Notes under the pieces: model-generated | Database searches by the model: none | Told to the model about the DNA's origin: nothing | What the model saw: the letters and a program-made list of their open reading frames with translations, nothing else | Source of the DNA: Hanleya hanleyi | Lineage: Eukaryota; Mollusca; Polyplacophora; Lepidopleurida; Hanleyidae | Length of the DNA stretch: 64,000 bases | Direction: 5' to 3' | Assembly (NCBI GenBank): GCA_036873755.1 | Contig: JAVTVY010018900.1 | Span: 1 to 64,000, forward strand | Made by a program: the position numbers and the translations under genes | In this document: in pieces, positions 24,401-36,400 of the stretch | Layout: each line of letters begins with the position of its first letter | How positions within the stretch are numbered: position 1 is the first letter of the stretch

Positions 24401-27400
24401 TGTTGCTGTGTACAATTTTCGGCCAATGGACATGAAAAGAAAATGTCTAAGTATTTGTGTACCACTAAAAACCACTATTTAAATGACAGAAAGCCCTTAT
24501 ATCACTAACAGACATCCTCAATATAGTCATCCATGATTCAACTTCACAACTATTAGATGGCATCCAATTCACAATTAGGTGCGGGTTGGGCTGGGTGGGG
24601 GTTGGGGGGAGGTCAGGGGGCTGGTAGTAGATTTATTGGAATCATACACAAAATATATTATTTCATGTTTAGTTAAACTTCAGTATATGATCTATGAGTA
24701 AGTGAATATGATTTAACATCGCTGTCAACTATATTTCCTCACATATGATATTCACTTGCATATGATCTATGTCTCTAATACAGTGTAGTTATGTGTATCA
24801 GTGAAGCAGTTATGGTTACACAGAGACTATCACACAGAGACAGTCTCTGTTACAATTCAAGTCGCAATAACTTGTTTGTACCTTCTTCCTCCATCTGTCT
24901 CCTGTCTTTTTCTTTTTCCTGCCATGGAAACAAAAAGGTACATTTTATGGTATTCAGAGTTCTGCTTTTGACATTTTCCATGTGTTGTTTATAAGTCAGA
25001 ACTTAAAGATGTAATCAGCCTCAAATCTGGGCTGAAATCAATGTCTGTCAAAGTCAGCGAAAGTGACATGTTACAACAGGTACAAAATGAAACACATTTG
25101 ACCACAAAAAACTAAACTTGTTTCTACCATTCACGAGAAAATAGAAGGACTTGATCTTTAAAAATAAACAGCATGGCATGCCGATTATTTTTCCACGGCC
25201 GTGTCAACAAGCGTATACACGTATGGTGCATTCCACCAACGTGTGCTGTGCGACATTACCGAACCGTAGGCACGAGCCATGACGTTATCCCATGGCTGCA
25301 GCTGTGCAGCATTCAAATTCGTCAGCGTCGCTACGTCACTCATTCGTCACGCAGTGACATCATTTTTCTCTCCGCGTACAACACACACTCAATGGCGAGA
25401 CAGAAAAGCCGTCAGAGCGGGCAGAGTTACAAATTTCTCTGACAAGATATTTCTGCATTAGTTGTATATGACGATCCCACTAGCATCAGATATAATACAT
25501 ATGATGCTTTGGTAATCTCCCCTGCTGAAAAAAATGCACAGGGGAGTGTTTACAAAATCCGTCCATTTTGAGGCTGATTACATCTTTAAAGTGCATATAT
25601 ATTTATTTCACCCTTTATTCAGTGAGATTAAACATGCTCGTTTCCCCTAGTTTAATACATAGACTGCAGATGAAGTTCCCCCATCAAACAGTACTTGCAA
25701 ACGGGCAGCGGGTTCTCTCCGGGTACACCGGCTTTCTCCACCATCCAAACTGGCTGTCCCCATATGAGTGAAATAACCTTGAGTGTGATATTAAACACTG
25801 TCCCCCCATCAGACAGAAGGTTCATTTCCATTATATCATTCACTTTCATTCCAGACAAATATCTTACACATACAATGTATCAGCAATAAATGTCAAACAT
25901 TCAAGGTGCACTAAATTAATGAATGAAAATACCAATTAAATGAAACACTTCCATTCCAGATCCAATACAAAAATCTAACCATTCTAGATAAGAATTCAGT
26001 TGTGTTACAAACCAGAAACTTGTAGCTGGTGAATTGATAGCACTATTTGTATACAATATAAACAAGCTCATTAATCTTCACAATCCGGTTAATTTTAATG
26101 GGCAAAATGCTAGTAATGTTAATAAAAATTAACGGTTCATCACATATATATATGTATGATGCACACATCTTCAAAGTCTGTTAAGCAAGCCTGAAAAGTT
26201 TTAGGAACACCTTCAATCAAAGCCTCTTTATCAAGTTCTGCAAGTTTCAGGAACAGCCAATCAAAACTCTAGGTCTAGTTGATTATACTTGAGTGCCAAC
26301 ATAGCTTGGGTACATTGTAATTGATGGCAAAACTGGCCAAGTCCACAATATCATAAATTTTACAAAAATTAATATTTTTCAGGAACATCCACTCAAACTC
26401 TATGACTAGTCAATTATACTTGCATGGGTTCCAATTATACTTGCATGAGTTCCAATTATACTTGCATAAGTTCCAATAGTACACTATAATTGATGGGAAG
26501 AAAGTCCAAAGGATCATAATTTTGACATGATATAATACATCTCACAAATAGCAGGTGCGCATCTTTAAATTATATTTAACATGAACCGTGCAAAGCACCG
26601 AGAACCCCTCAGCCTATCATGATCACATGTCTATGTGATTTAAGTTTCTTACTCCTGTATATCCTTGAGACATGGTGATAATGATAGACATAGATGGACA
26701 TATTATTTAGCCTGGGCATAACTCTTGAGTTTCGGTAATTATAAACCAATAGGTGACAAAAGTAAAAACTCTCAGTTTGTGATAGACTTCTGCTCTGTGA
26801 TCATTATATACATGTGTTATGCCAATTTGATGCTCCCAGGCAGTCATTTGTCAGATAATTAAATGGTAGCAAATTGACATAAAATGACCTGCTGACCACT
26901 TGGTCGATTTCACTGAATTTCAATAGGCTTCTGTTTAGTGACAACATGCATGTGTGATGTAAGTTTGGTGTACCTAGGCATATTCACTCCTGAGATATGA
27001 TGGTAATGACAAAACAAAGACAGATAAATGTACGTACATACCTGATGACAATATCCCAAGAAAATTTTTGGCTGTAGTCCATGACCTGATATCATGTGTC
27101 TAGCACAAGATCAGTAAGCCTAGGCCTTATCATACTTGAAATGTGGTGCTAATAAGCAGCCAGAGGTGAATGAACAAATTTGACCCAGTGATTCGGAAAA
27201 TTCTGTCAATCTAATCGTTTTTTGATAGGATTCTGCGTTAAGACTATATACATGTGAAGCAAGTTTGGTGCTTCTCGGCATGGTTACTCTTGAGATATGG
27301 TGGTAAATTCATGATAAATTGACACAGTTTGACCGGAGTGAAAAAAAGGGTCAATGTCGATGATTTTCAATAGGTTTCTGCTCAGTGACCATATGCATGT

Positions 27401-30400
27401 GTAATGTAAGTTTGATACTCCTAGGCATAGTCATTCTTCAGATATGGTGATAATGAGAAATCGGAGATGGACAGATACTAGGACATATGTACGGACATAC
27501 ATGATGACGTCATCATGGACAGATGCTAGGACATATGTACGGACATACATGATGACGTCATCATGGACAGATACTAGGACATATGTACGGACATACATGA
27601 TGTCATCATGGGCAGATGCTAGGACATATGTACGGACATACATGATGACGTCATCATGGACAGATGCTAGGACATATGTACGGACATACATGATGACGTC
27701 ATCATGGACAGATACTAGGACATGTGCGGACATACATGATGACATCATCATGGACAGATGCTAGGACATATGTACGGACATACATGATGACGTCATCATG
27801 GACAGATGCTAGGACATGTGCGGACATACATGATGACATCATCATGGACAGATGCTAGGACATATGTACGGACATACATGATGACATCATCATGGACAGA
27901 TGCTAGGACATATGTACGGACATACATGATGACATCATCATGGACAGATGCTAGGACATATGTACGGACATACATGATGACGTCATCATGGACAGATACT
28001 AGGACATATGTACGGACATACATGATGTCATCATGGACAGATGCTAGGACATATGTACGGACATACATGATGATGTCATCATGGACAGATACTAGGACAT
28101 ATGTACGGACATACATGATGTCATCATGGACAGATGCTAGGACATGTACGGACATACATGATGACGTCATCATGGACAGATGCTAGGACATATGTACAGA
28201 CATACATGATGACGTCATCATGGACAGATACTAGGACATATGTACGGACATACATGATGTCATCATGGACAGATGCTAGGACATATGTACGGATATACAT
28301 GATGACGTCATCATGGACAGATACTAGGACATATGTACGGACATACATGATGACGTCATCATGGACAGATGCTAGGACATATGTACGGACATACATGATG
28401 ACGTCATCATGGACAGATACTAGGACATATGTACGGACATACATGATGACGTCATCATGGACAGATGCTAGGACATATGTACGGACATACATGATGATGT
28501 CATCATGGACAGATACTAGGACATATGTACGGACATACATGATGACGTCATCATGGACAGATGCTAGGACATATGTACGAACATACATGATGACGTCATC
28601 ATGGACAGATACTAAGACATATGTACGGACATACATGATGACGTCATCATGGACAGATGCTAGGACATATGTACAGACATACATGATGACGTCATCATGG
28701 ACAGATACTAGGACATATATACGGACATACATGATGACGTCATCATGGACAGATGCTAGGACATATGTACGGACATACATGATGACGTCATCATGGACAG
28801 ATACTAGGACATATGTACGGACATACATGATGACGTCATCATGGACAGATGCTAGGACATGACGACGTCAATACCCTTCGTGCAAAATTGCCCAAGGGGT
28901 AATAATACTGCAGAGATTTAAAAACATCCAGTCAAAACTCTAGCACTAGTTGATTATACAATTTAGGTGTGACAGACAGACGGACGGATGGCACAACCTA
29001 CGGACAGATAGAGAGAGTAAACACTTAATGCCTCCGGGCTACTCTGAAGCAGAGGCATAACAATGACAATTTCATGTGTACATTGCTATAGTTCTTTTTA
29101 ACCCTTTCACTGATCTACCCCTGGGTTTGGCTTTATATAGGTTAGGTGTACATTTTTAAACAGGGAAAAGATCAGTGAAAGGGTTAAGCAAAGACCAAAT
29201 TATTAGAAACCCAACCTCTTCCTCTCTACGAAGTCTATCTTTCTCTCTCTCAAGGCGTAACCGTTCTTTTTCTCTGGCAATAGCATCTTCCACCTCTCGT
29301 TGCTTGCGTAATTTCTCTGTGAAAACAACAGAAAAATTGTTCATGATTACACATTGGTTTTTGTGTTTTTGGTCGCCATTCATTCGCATGTGTCCGACTC
29401 TCTAATGCCTAAAAAGGACCAGGCAAATCTTGATCGAGATTTTATTTGACCGAGTCGTGCGGGTGGCGTCTGTTACCTGCCATTTTACTGGCTACCAATA
29501 TCCCCAGCCTATGACGAGGAAGGGTCTGATGCATTCAAGATGTATACTAAATAATGTATCATTCAGATGAATAAATGTTGTTTGAAATTGAAATAATCCT
29601 AAATTTGCTGTATTACAATGAATACATCTTGTTAGCAATAAAAACATCAGATTACTGTACATTCTCTTGTCACATGTCTATAGGAATATATGGACCAGCA
29701 GTCCCATTTGTAAATCCTTGAATGGATGCAGTCCTTCAGTTTCACATGTACATGTATAGTAATATATGGACCAGCAGTCCCATTTGTAAATCCTTGAATG
29801 GATGCAGTCCTTCAGTTTCACATGTACATGTATAGTAATATATGGACCAGCAGTCCCATTTGTAAATCCTTGAATGGATGCAGTCCTTCAGTTTCACATG
29901 TATAGGAATATATGGACCAGCAGTCCCATTTGTAAATCCTTGAATGGATGCAGTCCTTCAGTTTCACATGTATAGGAATATATGGACCAGCAGTCCCATT
30001 TGTAAATCCTTGAATGGATGCAGTCCTTCAGTTTCACATGTATGAACATGGATAGCAGTCCCATTTGTAAATCCTTGAATGGATGCAGTCCTTCAGTTTC
30101 ACATGTACATGTAGTAATATATGGACCAGCAGTCCCATTTGTAAAATCCTTGAATGGATGCAGTCCTTCAGTTTCACATGTATAGGAATATGGACCAACA
30201 GTCCCATTTTGTAAATCCTTGAATGGATGCAGTCCTTCAGTTTCACATGTACATGTATAGTAATATATGGACCAGCAGTCCCATTTGTAAATCCTTGAAT
30301 GGATGCAGTCCTTCAGTTTCACATGTATAGGAATATATGGACCAGCAGTCCCATTTGTAAATCCTTGAATGGATGCAGTCCTTCAGTTTCACATGTATAG

Positions 30401-33400
30401 GAATATATGGACCAGCAGTCCCATTTGTAAATCCTTGAATGGATGCAGTCCTTCAGTTTCACATGTATAGGAATATATGGACCAGCAGTCCCATTTGTAA
30501 ATCCTTGAATGGATGCAGTCCTTCAGTTTCACATGTATAGTAATATATGGACCAGCAGTCCCATTTGTAAAGCCTTGAATGGATGCAGTCCTTCAGTTTC
30601 ACATGTATAGGAATATATGGACCAGCAGTCTCATTTGCGAACCCTCTAATGCATGCAGTCCTTCAGTTTCACATGTATAGTAATATATGGACCAGCAGTC
30701 CCATTTGTAAATCCTTGAATGGATGCAGTCCTTCAGTTTCACATGTATAGGAATATATGGACCAGCAGTCCCATTTGTAAATCCTCGAATGGATGCAGTC
30801 CTTCAGTTTCACATGTACATGTATAGTAATATATGGACCAGCAGTCCCATTTGTAAAGCCTTGAATGGATGCAGTCCTTCAGTTTCACATGTATAGGAAT
30901 ATATGGACCAGCAGTCTCATTTGCGAACCCTCTAATGCATGCAGTCCTTCAGTTTCACATGTATAGTAATATATGGACCAGCAGTCCCATTTGTAAAATC
31001 CTTGAATGGATGCAGTCCTTCAGTTTCACATGTATAGGAATATATGGACCAGCAGTCCCATTTGTAAATCCTCGAATGGATGCAGTCCTTCAGTTTCACA
31101 TGTACATGTATAGTAATATATGGACCAGCAGTCCCATTTGTAAAGCCTTGAATGGATGCAGTCCTTCAGTTTCACATGTATAGGAATATATGGACCAGCA
31201 GTCCCATTTGTAAATCCTCGAATGGATGCAGTCCTTCAGTTTCACATGTACATGTATAGTAATATATGGACCAGCAGTCCCATTTGTAAAGCCTTGAATG
31301 GATGCAGTCCTTCAGTTTCACATGTATAGGAATATATGGACCAGCAGTCTCATTTGCGAACCCTCTAATGCATGCAGTCCTTCAGTTTCACATGTATAGT
31401 AATATATGGACCAGCAGTCCCATTTGTAAATCCTCGAATGGATGCAGTCCTTCAGTTTCACATGTACATGTATAGGAATATATGGACCAGCAGTCCCATT
31501 TGTAAATCCTTGAATGGATGCAGTCCTTCAGTTTCACATGTATAGGAATATATGGACCAGCAGTCCCATTTGTAAATCCTCGAATGGATGCAGTCCTTCA
31601 GTTTCACATGTATAGGAATATATGGACCAGCAGTCCCATTTGTAAATCCTTGAATGGATGCAGTCCTTCAGTTTCACATGTATAGTAATATATGGACCAG
31701 CAGTCCCATTTGTAAATCCTTGAATGGATGCAGTCCTTCAGTTTCACATGTATAGTAATCCCTCTAATAATTCAATACCCTTATGAAAATTCCATCATCT
31801 CCAATTTTTGGGGACCAAATTCAATCGACTGTTCTAATAAATTTGATCACTCTCTAAAATCATATGAAATAACAAAGAAATAATGGATTATCTGCATGAT
31901 TAATCATATGAAATAACAAAGAAATAATGGATTATCTGCATGATTAATCATATGAAATAACAAAGAAATAATGGATTATCTGCATGATTAATCATTGAAA
32001 TAACAAAGAAATAATGGATTATCTGCATGATTAATCATATGAAATAACAAAGAAATAATGGATTATCTGCATGATTTGGACCATTTTGTCACAAACTTCT
32101 TGTTCTAATAAAGTTTATCAATCACCACAAGATTTTATGATGCGAAATTTCACTTCCTGTGATAGAATTATTAAACGGAGGGATTACTTTAAACACTGAA
32201 ATGTTTTTTGTTACTTTCTCTTTCTTCAGGACCCAATTACCCTCATGGTACATTTATTAATAGATATACATGTAATACAATAACATTGTCCATCACAAAC
32301 TGCATGGATCTCATTTCATTATGACAGTGGACTATGAGGAGTGATTCTTCGAGGTTATCAATGGTGCATCAATATACTGCCATGGCTACCAGTCATTCGG
32401 TCAGAATGTCAACAATGTTAAATGTACACAAAGCGTGAAGGGAAATTTTTGAGCATTTAGGAAGAGAATGTGTTCAGTCAGACCAAATGGTTGATAAATC
32501 CTCCACCAAACAGCATAAAGACAGATAACATACATAAATAATTCAATCGCAAGAAGTGAAATATCCGACCAAAAAAGGTGGTGGTGATCAAATTCAAGAA
32601 TTTGATAATTTGACAAATTTGTACAATAAATCATACAGATAAGGCCACAGTTAGTTGATGATTCATTTCTCATGACCATCTCGCATTTAAATTTGAGGGG
32701 CAAATAATTTAAGATTCATGCGGGTTTTAAGATTTTTAGGTGTGAAATATCTCCTTTTCTTCATATTTTATGCGTTTGGTTAGCTGGATTCATAATTAAT
32801 AATTATCGCACTCAGCATGTCTACTTTCACAAGCAAGATCACGCGCCTAATCCTTCCACTATTGCCTGGTTATTAAAATGATTTAAGAGGGTTATCAAAT
32901 TTACTAAAAAGACTAATTGAATTCTGAATTTTCACAAATTGGGGGTGATTGAATTTTATTGGGGCAATTGAATCATCAGATAATAATTTACTGTATTTTG
33001 TTAGTAGAAAGTCAGTATCACTCAAGTGCACATGTACCAGTAGATCTGCACTCTACAAGGCTAACTAAAATGGTATATACTATAATGTACACAGATTTTG
33101 AACCTTGTCTGTCTTTCTCATCTTGATGAATGTCACGCTCATGGTCATGTCGACTGGGAATATCACACATCATCACTTCTAGCTCTGTGAACCTGACCTC
33201 ACTTCCTGGTATACAGCGTTGACATATAAACTTCTCCCATTTCTTCTTGGAAAAATACTTCCCGTGCACTGCTTGAACTAGCCATCTGGCAGAGATATAG
33301 GGATAAGAGAATAGAGCTGTTACACTGACATCAGGAGTTTCTCAATGGATAATTGTTTATGTAAAAAAAAAAGGTACAGAGTAGGGATGACAATTTACAA

Positions 33401-36400
33401 TAACACCATTCATAGATTTAGATTATATCTACAAAGTACTTTTTAAGACTGATCCAATTACTGAATGACAAAGCAGAAAATATCAAATACTGGCAATTCT
33501 GCTTTATCAAGACCTATAAAATTCTATTATAGTCTAATGCATATAGTTGTGTACACCACAGCATGATGTAAATTTTAGGCCATTACATTATTTATCACAT
33601 CATCCAAAGGAATGGCATGATTATACATAGACATTTCTGCATGTAACCAAGCGGTACGGGTAACAAGTGCTATCTGTGTATAATAGGGTCCGAATTATGA
33701 TCACAGCTGATTGGTCCGTGGGACACCAAGTCAGCGCAATCACAAGCATCGAACGAGGAGACACCTCCAGCAGGGTTGGGAGAAAATTATCCCATGGTGG
33801 GCCTCGAGGAGTCTCCATCACAAAATAAACAAGAGCCCAAGGGGCTTCAATATACGCCTGTACATCTGGAATTACTTTGGTCCAAATTTCAATGTTGTTT
33901 AATTGCCTTGGTCCCAGTCCCTGAGAAAGGTCTATGATTTTGTGCTCACGAGAATGTCAAATTTATGACACCTAATTTTGAATGATAAAGTAAAAAGGGC
34001 TTAACTCTTGGTAACTGGGTGGCCTTGAAACAAGAGCCGAGAGCTAACATATCCCACAATGAAATCAACAATAGTCAAACACAAGAAAGTATTAATTTTC
34101 CTTCAAATAGATTCCCTTCAGGTGAGAAAATTTTTCATGAAGGAAGAAAAATGTGAAGGAAGTGATGAACTAAAACTTTGTTCTTGAGTTAATAAACAGA
34201 TAAGAAGTTCCGAAAGGTCCCTCTGCACGGTAAATGCACGGTTTTTATTTCACAACAGTTTAACTGAATGTACCTGTTTCATATATGTATCAAACAGGAG
34301 CGACAACTCCAAAGGACAAATGCTATATTACATGTAGGGGAGACAACTCTGAATAGTTCAACCTAACAATAGTCAGTTAAACTGGATTCAGTTTTTGGGG
34401 ACTGTGACCTCTGACATACTGACCTCACAATGAACAGGATACCTTTTTGCTCAGCGAGTAAGGGTATAACTAATGTTTGGTACCAATGGAACTGGAGATA
34501 TAGCAAAGACAACAAATGTTGATGGATGGATGGACGAATAGATGGACAGAACTTCCCATCGGATTATACGACGGGTATATAGAATGTGACTTGTAATGAT
34601 TTCTTGATTTTGGGGTCAGTGACCTTGACCTTTGACCTGGACATAAATTTTAGTACACGACCCATCGTCTCCCCGTAATGTATCTACAGACAAAAACATT
34701 TTTTTTCTCCAAAATTCAGGATTTGGCCTGGGTCAGTAGCCTTGACCTTTGACCGTGACCTACATTTTGGTATGTGCATATCATGTAATGTATCTACCGA
34801 CTCAAAAAATATATTTCTTGAATATATTATGGGCCATTTTTCATATGATAAGCGTACACTGAGTGTGAGAAATAAAGTAGCTAATTTACACAACTGTCTG
34901 GTCTCACGCAGCATCCCAAAGTCTTGCCCCTCGTGTACTGGTGTATCTGGTGTTTCCAGGTTAAATATTTAAAAACAGATAATTTCATTATCTCATATAA
35001 ATGGGGCAAGCCATGTGATGTAATGCTCGGAGAAGCTGGCATCGGGTGAAGTACATGGTGAATCAAAGGTAATTATTTAATGAAATGGGATATTTTCTTA
35101 GCTCTGTAAGATGTATTTATCAGTTAAAGACTTTTTATTCATTTCCAGCAAATACACATGACCATCCAAGAGTGTATGTCGCCTCACAAAGTGATGACAT
35201 GACATTCACGATCAGCACGTGTTGAGGACATAACATGTGCCTTTCCAAAATATTTTCACCATATTTTTTCCAGTAGCTATTGAACAATTTGGTCCCAGAA
35301 CTATAAATTAAAAAATTTCTGTTAAAAAATCATGATACTGGTAGTCTGTCATATCAGCCTGGTCATATTTGAGCCTAGCCTTGAATGTTTGTTGTGTTCG
35401 TAACCCGAGGTTATCGTGACCTGTGACAGCATGGTTGTCCCGGTTCCTCCATGCAGCTGGTTGAGTGAGTGAGTCGGATTTAACGTCATTTTCAACATTT
35501 TTTTCCTGTCATATCACGACGGTGCTTATATGTGCCAGAACACGAGAGTGTCCACAGTTCCTATTATCCTGGACACTGATCAGCCCAGACAGTACAGCAC
35601 CTGGTCACTCACTAAGTATTGACCGAGCTCAGCATTGCATAACTTCAGTGATATGACGAGAACCGATGTGACCAATGTGATACACTGGGCACGGTATACA
35701 CATCTAGTACCGAGTTCATCCATGCAGCAGCTAACTGGAGTACAGTATAGTCCCCTCTACTATTTCTGGAACAATCCTGTATGCAATGTTATGCAGAACC
35801 ATGCATTCTAACAAATCTGATTGTATTGTTTCTGTAATGTAAACGCCACCTGGTTCATTCTCTATTTCTACAACCAGCATTAACATTCCCTTTCATCTGT
35901 AAACCATAGATTATTTTCTTACTTCTGTATGCATAAATTAATCCCCTTCTTTTTTGACATACTAAAACAATACATGCAGGCTAATAATTACATGTAGAAT
36001 ATGAAGTACAAATCAAGTATCAAAAAATTAATCATCTAAGATCAATTGCCTGACTGTACCTGCAACTTGGTTGTTAAATTCTGATTATCCAGATAATAAT
36101 TTTTATAAGCAATAAATTTCAGAGAAATTGGGAATATTATATTCTTCAATGATCAGATTTTGTACTATTTCGTGGACTTGTAATAACTTTGATCACCCAA
36201 AGTTTGCCGAGTCAGTTCTAAGATTGAATAATTACAAAATCTGTCATCTATGTGTAGTAATTTATTTTTGAAGTGTTGTTTCTGCATACAATTTATCTTT
36301 GTCCGTTACTAGCTCATAGGCAGCAAACTGGGAAGTCCAGATGGACCACTAGCCCAGTTACCTTGCTTGATCTTCAGTGATAGTGTCTGTTTGGTCCCCA

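Noticed and set aside
27431..28862. Long ORFs on both strands of the 48-bp array (up to 242 codons)
   Set aside because: They exist only because the unit length is a multiple of three and lacks stops; both strands give equal ORFs and the protein is a pure repeat.
29894..31183. Cys-rich repeat ORFs in the 70-bp satellite
   Set aside because: Frames shift between 70- and 76-bp units and no signal or splice context supports expression.
27467..31755. CRISPR-like arrays
   Set aside because: Units are contiguous with no unique spacers, and the context is a eukaryotic intron.
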